A stretch of DNA of 64,000 nucleotides from an uncultured Flavobacterium sp. (lineage in GTDB: Bacteria; Bacteroidota; Bacteroidia; Flavobacteriales; Flavobacteriaceae). The stretch is from positions 248,001-312,000 of the forward strand of contig NZ_OY730230.1 in the NCBI RefSeq assembly GCF_963422545.1, given 5' to 3'. Below are positions 10,311 through 18,689 of this stretch, in pieces. The notes beneath the pieces were generated by a model. The model ran no database searches. It was given only the letters and a program-made list of their open reading frames with translations, and was not told the origin of the DNA. The translations under genes were made by a program, and so were the position numbers. The first letter of the stretch is position 1, and each line of letters starts with the position of its first letter.

Positions 10311-10721
10311 TTATAAATTGGTTCCTTCTTGTTTGTAAAATGGATAAACCATATTTATTCTCGAATTGGTAGCTCGTACTTTAAAATCAAGCAGTACTAA
10401 TAATTCGCCACTCAAATCGTCACCTTTTGTAATGTCAATTTTTTCAACGTCAATTCTTGGTTCGTGATAAAGAATGGCCGTTTTAATGAGCTCAGAAACA
10501 AATGTTTTTAATGTTCGGTTCAACGGGTTAAACAATAATTCGTCCATATTACAGCCGTATTTGGGCTGCATAAGGCGTTCGCCAATTTTAGTTGAAAGTA
10601 AAATCTCCAAGCTGCTTTTAATGTCTTCTTCATCAGTCAACATTGTTACCTCTTTGGTACTTTCTTTAAATTCGGGAGGAAAACTCCATCCTATACCTAA
10701 AAAATCTTGTGCTGTTTCCAT
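10311..10721 (-). CDS. GPW/gp25 family baseplate protein (Afp9-like)
   Basis: The 136-aa protein matches the gp25/GPW family in length and in the core segments IKSSLEILLSTKIGERLMQP and YGCNMDELLF. This family is the inner wedge subunit that nucleates sheath polymerisation in T4, T6SS (TssE) and eCIS. The initial LGIGWSFPPEF is the usual N-terminal anchor. It starts 2 bp after the PAAR gene stop and ends 12 bp before the baseplate-J gene, so the genes are co-transcribed. The assignment is strong. Confidence 0.9.
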   Translation of the reverse strand: METAQDFLGIGWSFPPEFKESTKEVTMLTDEEDIKSSLEILLSTKIGERLMQPKYGCNMDELLFNPLNRTLKTFVSELIKTAILYHEPRIDVEKIDITKGDDLSGELLVLLDFKVRATNSRINMVYPFYKQEGTNL

Positions 10722-10723
10722 AA

Positions 10724-11014
10724 TTAACCAATTAAAACTGTTGCTAATCCGGCTACTATTGTGCCACCATGTGCGGTTGAATCACCCATTCTTGCGGCGG
10801 GTTTTCCTCCAATTAAAACCGTTGCAGAACCTGCGACAATACTATCAGGCGGACCTGTACAAGTAGCCATGTCGCCAACACATGCAGCTGGCATTCCCCC
10901 AATTAAAACGGTTGGCGCACCGGCAGGTAAAATTGGACCGCCCACATGCGGAACCGTTCCCGTAACCATTGGGCAAACGTGCATATCTGTAATCCTGGCG
11001 GCTGGTGCTCCCAT
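10724..11014 (-). CDS. PAAR-domain spike-tip protein (Afp10-like)
   Basis: This 96-aa protein is one complete PAAR domain. It begins MGAPAARITDMHVCPM and repeats the Gly/Ala/Ile pattern PTVLIGGMPAACVGD and ATVLIGGKPAARMGD. The His and Cys residues (H12, C14 and later Cys/His) are placed to bind the zinc that pins the tip of the cone. It lies between the VgrG-like spike (4 bp upstream) and gp25. There is no extension, so no toxin domain is fused; cargo would have to be separate or be loaded in the tube lumen. The assignment is strong. Confidence 0.92.
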   Translation of the reverse strand: MGAPAARITDMHVCPMVTGTVPHVGGPILPAGAPTVLIGGMPAACVGDMATCTGPPDSIVAGSATVLIGGKPAARMGDSTAHGGTIVAGLATVLIG

Positions 11015-11018
11015 AATT

Positions 11019-12764
11019 TTAATTTATTTGTACTAAACTTCCTTTTACAACAGCAACTGCGCTTGATGACATTTCTACACCTGCACTTCCTTCTGCCTTA
11101 AATTGAGCGTTGGCTTTTAAGGAAACATTTGCGCCTTCGATTTTTACATCTCCTGTTGATTTGAATTCGATATTTCCGGCACTTTCTATTTTTATGCCGT
11201 TGCTGTCAATCGTGATTACATTCGAATTTTCATCTTCAATTTTGATTACGCCCTGATCTTCATCGAGCGTTATTTTTTTGCCTGCAGGAGTTTCAATTCC
11301 AATAGATTTTTTTTCATCATCAAAAATGACTTTCATCTCGCTTCGGGTTACAATTCCTTTTTGGTGATTGTCGTCAGAAGCTACTATCGGAGCAGGTTTT
11401 CCGCTGCTGTTAAGCATTCCTAAAACGATGGCATTATTGGGATCTTCATTGATAAAACCAACAATTACTTCGTCTTCGATTTCGGGTCTGAAAAAAATAC
11501 CTCTTTTATCTCCTGCATCAGGCACAGCTACACGGCACCAAATACCTTGTTCGTCATTGTTGATAATTGGAATTTTTACTAAAATCCGGTCTTCACTATT
11601 TGGATCAGATTCGAGTTGCGTTACAATTCCCACGTGAAGTCCTTTTATAGCCGGAATGATTCCGGAACCTGTTGGTGTATGAATGTCAAATGTTTCAGAA
11701 AACCACTCGGGATTTAGCCCGAATTGTGCATCGATAGTCCAGTTTCCTTCGGCTATTTCGTGAAAAACTCCAGTTATGTAGGCTTTTCCGTTAAATCTGT
11801 CACCCACACCTTCGAGTGTGATAATTGTATTTGGTTTTACTGTTGGAATTCCTTGAAATTTTGCTCTTCCGCGAATTTTTGATAATTGCTGAAAAAGCAA
11901 TTTAGCATCTGCCCAATCCTGAAGTTCAACTTCGGTAATGGTTGCGCCGTGACGTAATTCGAGATTTTCGAGTTGGATAATATCGGCTAAATCAGAAGCT
12001 GACAGATTACCATTTAGGCTTACACCGGGATCATTGGCTTCAATTTCTACTACTTCCTGATTGGTATAATCCCAACTGTACGAAGACACTTTTGCAAATT
12101 GATTTCGTGCATCCATTTCGGCATCAAAATCAAGCAGAGTTGATCCAAACGTTACTGTTTCAACCGAATCTGAGGTAAGATTTGGTTTGCTAATGGTGAT
12201 TTTACCATTTTCAACAAAACAAAGTTTACCGTTGGCTTGAGCTCTTGAAACTATAAAATCCCAGTCTGAAGTGTTGTATTGAATAAGTTCTTTATGACTG
12301 AAATTTGTTGCTTCGACATCTTTTTCTAATCCGTAGGCATCGATGATTTCTTCAAATGCTTCGCTGTCTTTTACATCATAAAAATATTTGCTTTTTCTGC
12401 CAATGGTCAATTTTACAGCTTCGTCTTTGCATTCGATAATCAACAAAGAGGCACCGCTTTTTATTTTAATTGAATGTTTGATGATGATTCCTTTGTAAAT
12501 AGTGGCTTCATCATTGTGATAACCGGCAGTTATTTCTATTTTTTTGCCGGGAATCAACAGGTCTTCATTACTCAGTTTAAAATCCCTTTCAGAAGCTTCT
12601 CCATCAGTGAGAACAATTTGAGCCATAGGAATCCTGTTGACTTCATTTTGTACCACAAGGCTTTTTACCTGATAGGTGTTGGATAATTCCTCTCCTTCAA
12701 TTAAAATTTTATGCGTTACTAAATCGGCACTTTGACTGGTTTGTATGACTCCGCTATTGTTCAT
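11019..12764 (-). CDS. VgrG-like hub/spike protein (Afp8-like, 581 aa)
   Basis: The N-terminal ~370 residues form the gp27-like hub (segments such as GKKIEITAGYHNDEATIYKG and YNTSDWDFIVSRAQANGKLC). A gp5-like OB-fold follows (about 375-450, LHVGIVTQLESDPNSEDRIL and WCRVAVPDAGDKRGIFFRPE). The last ~110 residues, rich in alternating Ile/Val/Lys/Asp, fit a triple-stranded beta-helix spike, ending AVVKGSLVQIN. The start codon overlaps the stop of the LysM gene by one base (TGATG), indicating coupling. The PAAR gene follows after 4 bp, consistent with a spike-plus-tip pair. No extra effector domain is visible. Confidence 0.9.
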   Translation of the reverse strand: MNNSGVIQTSQSADLVTHKILIEGEELSNTYQVKSLVVQNEVNRIPMAQIVLTDGEASERDFKLSNEDLLIPGKKIEITAGYHNDEATIYKGIIIKHSIKIKSGASLLIIECKDEAVKLTIGRKSKYFYDVKDSEAFEEIIDAYGLEKDVEATNFSHKELIQYNTSDWDFIVSRAQANGKLCFVENGKITISKPNLTSDSVETVTFGSTLLDFDAEMDARNQFAKVSSYSWDYTNQEVVEIEANDPGVSLNGNLSASDLADIIQLENLELRHGATITEVELQDWADAKLLFQQLSKIRGRAKFQGIPTVKPNTIITLEGVGDRFNGKAYITGVFHEIAEGNWTIDAQFGLNPEWFSETFDIHTPTGSGIIPAIKGLHVGIVTQLESDPNSEDRILVKIPIINNDEQGIWCRVAVPDAGDKRGIFFRPEIEDEVIVGFINEDPNNAIVLGMLNSSGKPAPIVASDDNHQKGIVTRSEMKVIFDDEKKSIGIETPAGKKITLDEDQGVIKIEDENSNVITIDSNGIKIESAGNIEFKSTGDVKIEGANVSLKANAQFKAEGSAGVEMSSSAVAVVKGSLVQIN

Positions 12765-13447
12765 CAGGATTGTTTTTGTAAGGGTGGGAAAAATAGTTTT
12801 TGCCCTGTTTTTAATTTTCTGAAATTGATAATGTTATTGACTCTGGCAACTTCCAGATAATACTTAGAATCACCGTAGATATTAAAGGACATCAAAGGCA
12901 ATGTATCACCTTCTTTTACAGTTCTGTAATGCGTTAAATCAGGTGATTTATTGTTTTCTTTGGCTGCTCTTAAATTATCTTCAACAAATCCTTGAAATTT
13001 TGCTTTAGCAACTGCTCTAATTGGAGTTCCGTCTGGTTTGAAGAGTTTGAATTCTACATCCATTTCGGTCAATGCGCCTTTAAAAAGCAAAGTTCCCCAG
13101 GAAATAATGAGATAATTGGGTTTGTGTTCGTCACCGTTATAATCCAGAATGACTTTCTTGAATTTTTCAATATCATCGATAATTCCATCGTCAGAGCTTG
13201 CGTATCCATTGATAACTCCCGTTCTGTCAAAAACAAAATCGAGTTCCAGATTCTCAGGTAATTTTTTATTGAACCTTGGAGAAACCGTACTTGTGCCGGA
13301 AGCCTGAGTCTGATCAGTTTCAATTTTATAATGATACGTGTACTTTTCCGGATTCATTAAGGTAGAAAATTCACCATCAGCAATTTTGTTGTTGAATTCA
13401 GGATCACTATAAGCAACAACTTTTAGTTTTTCTAATTCTCCTAACAT
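12764..13447 (-). CDS. LysM-containing CIS tube/baseplate adaptor (Afp7-like, 227 aa)
   Basis: The N-terminal domain belongs to the CIS tube-associated family, and the C-terminal ~50 residues are a LysM-type module (YRTVKEGDTLPLMSFNIYGD then NNIINFRKLKTGQKLFFPP). In eCIS this protein joins the inner tube to the hub. I place the start at the ATG at 13447, giving MLGELEKLKVVAYSD, and not at the TTG at 13471. The ATG begins one base after the stop of the upstream small gene (TGACATG) with a purine-rich AAAAAAGAAC just before it. The TTG start would bury 23 bp inside that gene. The 3' end overlaps the VgrG-like start by one base. Confidence 0.85.
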   Translation of the reverse strand: MLGELEKLKVVAYSDPEFNNKIADGEFSTLMNPEKYTYHYKIETDQTQASGTSTVSPRFNKKLPENLELDFVFDRTGVINGYASSDDGIIDDIEKFKKVILDYNGDEHKPNYLIISWGTLLFKGALTEMDVEFKLFKPDGTPIRAVAKAKFQGFVEDNLRAAKENNKSPDLTHYRTVKEGDTLPLMSFNIYGDSKYYLEVARVNNIINFRKLKTGQKLFFPPLQKQS

Positions 13448-13448
13448 G

Positions 13449-13607
13449 TCAGCGTTCTTTTTTACGTTCAATAATTTTCATAACCTGTTCTACACATTCT
13501 GCCACTGCATCTGTCTCTTTGCTTTTTTGAGCATTTGCAGAAGTATTTGGTTTTGATCCTTCGTTCACGTTTATTTTAATGTGAAGCTCTTTTATTTCTA
13601 TAGGCAT
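13449..13607 (-). CDS. Small DUF5908-family eCIS protein (52 aa)
   Basis: This short frame begins MPIEIKELHIKINVNE and ends EQVMKIIERKKER before a TGA at 13449. The opening MPIEIKELHIK is characteristic of the DUF5908 proteins found in eCIS clusters at the Afp6 position. It fits exactly between its neighbours: 2 bp after the stop of the tube gene, and its stop is one base from the ATG of the LysM protein. Function is unknown; a small baseplate or assembly factor is inferred from conserved position. It is short enough to be missed by length-filtered gene calling. Confidence 0.8.
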   Translation of the reverse strand: MPIEIKELHIKINVNEGSKPNTSANAQKSKETDAVAECVEQVMKIIERKKER

Positions 13608-13609
13608 GA

Positions 13610-14056
13610 TTAGCTTTTAATTAAGGTGAAATAATTATAGGTAAGCTCAACGTTTTCTACTACGATCTTACTTTCTTCGGCATTAAAATCTTCAACAGAC
13701 CATTTTACGGGATAGGCGTGTACCACATTCCATGAAATCAAAGGCTGATGTTCCTGATTGAGCAATTTAATGGTCAGGTTTACGGGTCTGAAAGCAAAAT
13801 TTTCGATAGCATCCCTGCACCAGTCAATAACAGCAGAATCAATCAGCATTCCTCTTTTTAAAGTCAGGTTTGGATATTTTGCCTTTACAGGAAGTTTGTG
13901 TTTGAATCTATTTTCTCCACCTTCAGCCATCTCCTCAGTTTCTATATCTACAGACAAGCCGGAAACCGATTGAAACTGATGGTCTTTTTCTTTAGAACCA
14001 AGACCTTCAAATTCAACTAAAAAGTGAAAACCTACAGGTGGGTAATAGTTAGCCAT
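13610..14056 (-). CDS. Tail-tube family protein, second copy (Afp5-like, 148 aa)
   Basis: Belongs to the gp19/Hcp-like phage tail tube family. Characteristic segments are FHFLVEFEGLG, FQSVSGLSVDIETEEMAEGG and LTLKRGMLIDSAVIDWCRDA, and the C-terminal WSVEDFNAEESKIVVENVEL matches the same region of the neighbouring 142-aa tube protein. It probably forms the first, hub-adjacent tube ring while the neighbour polymerises, as with Afp5 versus Afp1. It lies 2 bp after the main tube gene. The family is certain; the division of labour is inferred from gene order and homologous systems. Confidence 0.88.
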   Translation of the reverse strand: MANYYPPVGFHFLVEFEGLGSKEKDHQFQSVSGLSVDIETEEMAEGGENRFKHKLPVKAKYPNLTLKRGMLIDSAVIDWCRDAIENFAFRPVNLTIKLLNQEHQPLISWNVVHAYPVKWSVEDFNAEESKIVVENVELTYNYFTLIKS

Positions 14057-14058
14057 GA

Positions 14059-14487
14059 CTAATCATTTTGGATGGATAAACCTTCGTGAACTAATTCCAT
14101 AGATTCGATTGCAACTTCGTTTCCGTCGGCTTTTAAGTCAGTCGACTGCACTTTAGTTGGCCACGCATTTTTTACTTTCCAGGTAATCACGGGTTGGTGT
14201 TCTTCGTTAAGTAATTTGATCGTAATATCTCTTCTTTCTATTTTATTTAGTTTTACTGTGTTCCACCAATTGTAATACTCATTATCGTTTGCAAACGATC
14301 CTCTTTTCATTGTGATGTTGGAGAATTTTTGCATGCCCGGCATTTTAATTTTGCTGTATTCGGGACTTGCTCCCTGACGGTATTCAATGGCTTCAGTTTC
14401 TACATCTAATCCGGAAACTTCTGTAAATCCTATTTTTGTTCCACCCCAGTCAACTGAGAAATGAAACTTTGGTAGCGGATAACTCAT
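14059..14487 (-). CDS. Main inner tube protein (Afp1/Hcp-like, 142 aa)
   Basis: This is a gp19/Hcp-like tube subunit: FHFSVDWGGTKIGFTEVSGL at the start, KFSNITMKRGSFANDNEYYN in the middle and LKADGNEVAIESMELVHEGL near the end. Length is typical for the polymerising tube protein. It follows the sheath gene by 29 bp, the usual sheath-tube pairing, and precedes the paralogous 148-aa tube protein by 2 bp. In the assembled particle, hexamer rings of it form the lumen through which cargo passes. The assignment is strong. Confidence 0.92.
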   Translation of the reverse strand: MSYPLPKFHFSVDWGGTKIGFTEVSGLDVETEAIEYRQGASPEYSKIKMPGMQKFSNITMKRGSFANDNEYYNWWNTVKLNKIERRDITIKLLNEEHQPVITWKVKNAWPTKVQSTDLKADGNEVAIESMELVHEGLSIQND

Positions 14488-14516
14488 GATCTATATTTTT
14501 TTAATGTTGATATTAA

Positions 14517-16619
14517 TTAAGATTCCTGCATTTTGTGAGAGAAACGCAAAATGATAAATTCTGCCGGACGAACTACTGCCATTCCAATTTCGATTATCAT
14601 TTTTCCGTCTAAAATATCCATCGCCGACATGGTTTGTCCTAAACCAACTCTTACATAAAAAGCCTGATCAGGTTTGGCTCCGGCCAAAGCTCCGGCTCTC
14701 CATTGCAGAATTAAGAAATTCTCAATCATGGCTCTCACTCTTATCCAGGTGTTGGCATCGTTAGGTTCAAAAACAAATTGTTCAGTTGCTTTTTTAATAG
14801 ATTCTTCGGCCATGTTAAAGAAGCGACGAACGGGCACATAGCGCCATTCGGCATCATTACCAGCCAGCGTTCTTGATCCCCAAACTAATGTTCCTTTTCC
14901 GGTAAAACTTCTGATCGCGTTGATGGATTTACCTGCAGTGACATCAACATTAAGGCCATCTTGATCGTTATTTGTTATTTTAAGTGTTGGTTTTAAGACA
15001 TAGTTTAAGCCTACATTAGCAGGTGCTTTCCATACTCCACTGTTAGCATCAACACGTGCATAAACTCCGGCTACAGCACTGCTTGGAGGAAGTGTAATGG
15101 GAAGTGCTAAAATCTCTGTTTTTATGGCATTATATGATTTGTTGTCCAAGCCTACAATATCGGCAAGGTGACGGCCATTCATTGCGCCATTGTTGGTATC
15201 AGTGTTAATAATAAGACTGATTTCAGTTTTGATATTGTTAACAAGCGTTGCAAGATTGTTTATTCCAACGGAGTGATTGAATACGTCAATCGTAATATTT
15301 AAAGTATTGTTTGGTAAATTGATGATTGAAGCAGGTGCAGTAAATTTAAGAAGTTTACCAATCTCAGTAATTACATTGGTGGTATTGCTTTTTACATTTT
15401 GCAGCACTTTTGCGTCTGTGTTGGCTGCTTTTAGTTTAGCAGTCAAATCCACAAGGTTATCTCTTACGCTCTCGATTTTGTTATTTCCTTCAAATAAACC
15501 TACAAAAGCATTCAGTGCTGTCTGAACAGCATTCCCGGCTCCGGCAACTTCTTCTACAGAGGCAATGGCTGCATTAGCTGCCTTTTTGACTTTTTCCTTC
15601 TGCGTAATCAAAGTACTTAATTGATTGGTTAAAGCTTTTAAAATAGGAATGAAAGGGACCGTTTTTTGCACTGAAAAGTCTGCTGATGCGGGAATTGCAT
15701 TGTTGTATCCTAATCCATTATCAATGTAAAACAGGACATTAGCAACACTTCCGGTAATCGAATCGTTTACAGTATCGACATCGGCATCAGTTACCGTGAC
15801 TAAGCTTGCAATAGATGATGTAACAGTGGTGAAAGCATCTTGAACTTCACCCAAAGCAGTAGAAATAGCATCGGGAACGTTGGTTATATGTTTGATTAAA
15901 ATTTTATCTTCATCGTATCTGTAATCCAGAATAGTATCAAGGTAAGGATAATACACAGCACCGTATTTTAGGTAATCTTTTTCAAGAGTAATTGCCCCTC
16001 GTAATGCCAGAGAATCAGCTGCAATATCAGTAGAAGATTGAGTATCAATGATAGCGAAGCGATCCTGCAGATCGTGACACTGCATTAAGGCTGACGAATA
16101 TAAAGCATAGAAGTCACCTACAGCCAGGGTTTTTGCATCCGGAAACAATATCAATGTTGGTTCGTCCTCTGCCTTCAATAAATCCAATCCGGCTGTTAAA
16201 TCACCTAAAAAAACAGGATTTTGGCTGCCATTTATGGCTTCATAAAGATTAACCGAAACAATATAACAAGGTCCACCGCCATTTGCAAAATACATCTGAA
16301 GCGCATAATACAGTAAAAATGGTTTTGGGGCGCTGGGCTGATTTACCACAATATTTCTGTCGATTACACCATCGGTTACGACATCAGTAACATTTACCGA
16401 AATTGTGTCTTCAGGATATGCTAATCCAAAATACGTTTCATAATCCAGTAAAGAGGTAATTCTGGTAGGAATCCTGTGTAAATCGTTCTCGATTTTTTTA
16501 GTAGCTTTTTCTGTATAGCCAATAAAAGCGGGAATCGCTGTTTCTACCTGAGCAACCGAAGGAGGGAACTTTACGATTTCCTCAATATATACTCCAGGCG
16601 TTTTGTAAGTTGTTGCCAT
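14517..16619 (-). CDS. Contractile tail sheath protein with large internal insertion (700 aa)
   Basis: The N-terminus (TYKTPGVYIEEIVKFPPSVA, then VETAIPAFIGYTEKA) and the C-terminal ~190 residues (about 511-700, with SSAVAGVYARVDANSGVWKA, RRFFNMAEESIKKATEQFVF and PAEFIILRFSHKMQES) are canonical sheath. Between roughly residues 235 and 490 lies a long Ala/Val/Thr/Asn-rich region with predicted helices that is not part of the conserved core and probably decorates the outside. The protein is clearly longer than the roughly 350-480 aa of classical eCIS sheaths. Only one sheath gene is present in the visible part, unlike Afp, which has three. It contracts to drive the tube into the target. Confidence 0.92.
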   Translation of the reverse strand: MATTYKTPGVYIEEIVKFPPSVAQVETAIPAFIGYTEKATKKIENDLHRIPTRITSLLDYETYFGLAYPEDTISVNVTDVVTDGVIDRNIVVNQPSAPKPFLLYYALQMYFANGGGPCYIVSVNLYEAINGSQNPVFLGDLTAGLDLLKAEDEPTLILFPDAKTLAVGDFYALYSSALMQCHDLQDRFAIIDTQSSTDIAADSLALRGAITLEKDYLKYGAVYYPYLDTILDYRYDEDKILIKHITNVPDAISTALGEVQDAFTTVTSSIASLVTVTDADVDTVNDSITGSVANVLFYIDNGLGYNNAIPASADFSVQKTVPFIPILKALTNQLSTLITQKEKVKKAANAAIASVEEVAGAGNAVQTALNAFVGLFEGNNKIESVRDNLVDLTAKLKAANTDAKVLQNVKSNTTNVITEIGKLLKFTAPASIINLPNNTLNITIDVFNHSVGINNLATLVNNIKTEISLIINTDTNNGAMNGRHLADIVGLDNKSYNAIKTEILALPITLPPSSAVAGVYARVDANSGVWKAPANVGLNYVLKPTLKITNNDQDGLNVDVTAGKSINAIRSFTGKGTLVWGSRTLAGNDAEWRYVPVRRFFNMAEESIKKATEQFVFEPNDANTWIRVRAMIENFLILQWRAGALAGAKPDQAFYVRVGLGQTMSAMDILDGKMIIEIGMAVVRPAEFIILRFSHKMQES

Positions 16620-16637
16620 GATAAATTGTTTTAATTA

Positions 16638-17483
16638 TTAAATAAATATTTCTGAATAGTAATCACTACCGATCTTTGTTATTGATTTTACAGATGGATT
16701 TGGGTATGTACTGGTTGGGGATTCCGAAGGATTAAAATCGTTGACAGGGTCAAGTTCAACAAAACCGGAATAGGTTAAAGGTTTTGCAGTCTTGGTATCA
16801 ATGTGACTGTCTGCTTTTCTGTCGATATATCTCCAAAGCGTTTTTCTATTATCAAAATGAAGCTTAAAATTTGGACTTAACATCGTACCTAAACCATCAT
16901 CTATAATGTTTTTCGGATTATTATCGGCTTTCATCGTCAATGAGATGATTCCAAAAATATCTTGTCTTTCCTGTGGATGAAGTTTGGATAAGAAAATGGA
17001 GGTTGTTTCTTCGGATATTAAGTAATCATCTGAAATCAGGATGTTGTCACTGAAATTTGGAATATACTTAAACGTTCCCGGTTCAGTTTCAGGTTTAGTG
17101 TTGCTGAATAAAAACATTTGATTCAGTACAAATTCCAAATTGGTATAATTCTCAAATTGATAATCATTGATAACGATTTTAAAGTCGAGTTTTAAATCAG
17201 CAGGAACGCTTATAAAAGGAGTGGTTTCTTGATTTTCTATTACTTTAATATATACCCGGAATCCAGTTTTTGTAGGCTTAAAAGCCATTTTGTAATTTTT
17301 TAACTGTGTGGCAGTTTCTACTGTTGGAGTTATAGTTGCAAATGAATCGCTGTCAAATTTTTGAAGCATTTTTTTCTTGTTATCTGTCGACATTCCCTCA
17401 TAAGTATCTTCACCGCTATTGAGAAAATAATTGTGAAGAAGCGTTACTTCAAATAACAATCCGTATGTAAGATTAAAACTCAT
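16638..17483 (-). CDS. Uncharacterised eCIS-cluster protein (281 aa)
   Basis: I do not recognise a named domain. It begins MSFNLTYGLLFEVTLLHNYF and has no signal peptide or membrane span. The composition (many Phe, Asp, Thr, Asn) suggests beta structure, for example FRVYIKVIENQETTPFISVP and FKIVINDYQFENYTNLEF. It overlaps the DUF4255 gene by 4 bp (ATGA) and lies 18 bp before the sheath gene, so it is almost certainly translated together with structural genes and is likely a particle component or assembly factor. The place between tube terminator and sheath is not that of any classical Afp gene. Confidence 0.65.
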   Translation of the reverse strand: MSFNLTYGLLFEVTLLHNYFLNSGEDTYEGMSTDNKKKMLQKFDSDSFATITPTVETATQLKNYKMAFKPTKTGFRVYIKVIENQETTPFISVPADLKLDFKIVINDYQFENYTNLEFVLNQMFLFSNTKPETEPGTFKYIPNFSDNILISDDYLISEETTSIFLSKLHPQERQDIFGIISLTMKADNNPKNIIDDGLGTMLSPNFKLHFDNRKTLWRYIDRKADSHIDTKTAKPLTYSGFVELDPVNDFNPSESPTSTYPNPSVKSITKIGSDYYSEIFI

Positions 17484-18082
17484 GATTGCTCTTTTGTTTT
17501 GGTTACGCCGTTGATCTTGCTGATAAGTTGTCCTTCGGCTTGTGCAATATCACGTTCAATTTGTATCATGCTTACTTTGTACAAAGCCGATGGAAGCTGT
17601 TTGCCTCCTAATGTTCCCCAGATATAGTTCAACTCTTCAAAAGTTGGGGTATAGAGCTCAACCGAGAATTTGAAGTTGTCGATATTAGACATCGCAATAT
17701 TATTTCTGTTGTAAATAGTATTGGCCTGTGTAAATAGTTTTTTCCCTTGAAAAAAAGCAATGATTTTCGAAATATCATTAAGTGAGTTGATATAGGCAGT
17801 TCTATTGGCGCTAAAAAGTAAATACAGATTTAAATTGATAATGCTGTTTTTGTAAATTGTTTTAGCATTTTCGATAGCATGGTTGGGAAAGTTTTTTAAA
17901 GTAGCTTCTTCGTCCAGATTAATTAGGGTAAGTGCTACTTTATCATCCAGGCTTTTAGATACGGTTTCGTTTTGAGTTTCTAAAAAAGCAATGTTTTGAG
18001 GCACTACCGTTCTATCCAGCCCAATTTCTTCGAGATAGTTGTTTACCTGCTCTTCAATTATTTGAATAATTTCAAAAATCAT
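17480..18082 (-). CDS. DUF4255-family tube/sheath terminator (Afp16-like, 200 aa)
   Basis: The N-terminal domain (MIFEIIQIIEEQVNNYLEEI, then DDKVALTLINLDEEATLKNF) is typical of DUF4255 proteins, which cap the distal end of the tube and sheath in eCIS. The length of 200 aa is usual. This is the first gene of the minus-strand operon: nothing is coded upstream for 607 bp, so the operon promoter should lie in that gap. Its stop overlaps the next start by 4 bp. The family is confident; the terminator role is known from Afp16/PVC16. Confidence 0.88.
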   Translation of the reverse strand: MIFEIIQIIEEQVNNYLEEIGLDRTVVPQNIAFLETQNETVSKSLDDKVALTLINLDEEATLKNFPNHAIENAKTIYKNSIINLNLYLLFSANRTAYINSLNDISKIIAFFQGKKLFTQANTIYNRNNIAMSNIDNFKFSVELYTPTFEELNYIWGTLGGKQLPSALYKVSMIQIERDIAQAEGQLISKINGVTKTKEQS

Positions 18083-18689
18083 CTTGTGATAAGTTTTAAT
18101 ACATTCTACCGTATAGCTAATTTGATTGCCTTATGAAAAAATGAATGCAATTCAAATTTTAATCGTTCTAAAAGCGGTATTTAGAGCTTGATTCTAAATT
18201 TGCTTTTTTTAGATATAATCGAGATTTTATTTTTGTTTTACACTCTTATTTTATGGAATCAAATAAGTGTTTTTAGTTTTTTTTCATGACATGAAATTTT
18301 ACTAAAAAGGGTCAGTTTTAAGGCGCAGATAAAAAAAGAAGATTTACTGGCTTTGCTTTAAACTTGTAACAAAATGCTGGCTTGTAAGAATTGTCGAAGT
18401 TAGATAAATGAGAGGATACCAAAAAAGGGGAAAATCACCCTTTTTTAGTTAATTTTTGTAATTAAATTCTTGATTGTTAAGTTGTTGTGTGTTTTTGATT
18501 TTTTCTAGACAAAAGGGAGTGTCAGAATAAAATAAAGCTGTTTTTTCGACAGAAATAGAGCAGTATGTTGAGTTTTTAATAAAAAAAATGTCCAGTTTTT
18601 CTTCATCTTTTATTCCAAATCCCGGATAAGATGAGTATAACTTTAGTAAGTTTTTTATCTTCGTAAAAAATATATCAAATTAAGTAATC
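18083..18689. other. Gene-free divergent region with two hairpins
   Basis: This gap separates the minus-strand eCIS operon from a plus-strand secreted-protein gene and must hold both promoters. I found no convincing TAnnTTTG box for the eCIS side. Two hairpins followed by T-runs read on the plus strand. One has arms AAAAAAGGG (18421-18429) and CCCTTTTTT (18438-18446). The other, with a bulge, pairs CACTCTTATTT (18241-18251) with AAATAAGTG (18261-18269) and is followed by TTTT. No gene is visible upstream of either on that strand. A TATCTTCG at 18656-18663 could be the -7 element for the downstream gene, but no -33 box was found. Confidence 0.5.

Noticed and set aside
1..18082. Possibility that the eCIS cluster is a prophage tail or a T6SS
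   Set aside because: There are no capsid, terminase, integrase, TssB/TssC or TssJLM genes. LysM adaptor, DUF4255, DUF5908 and CIS tape measure point to eCIS.
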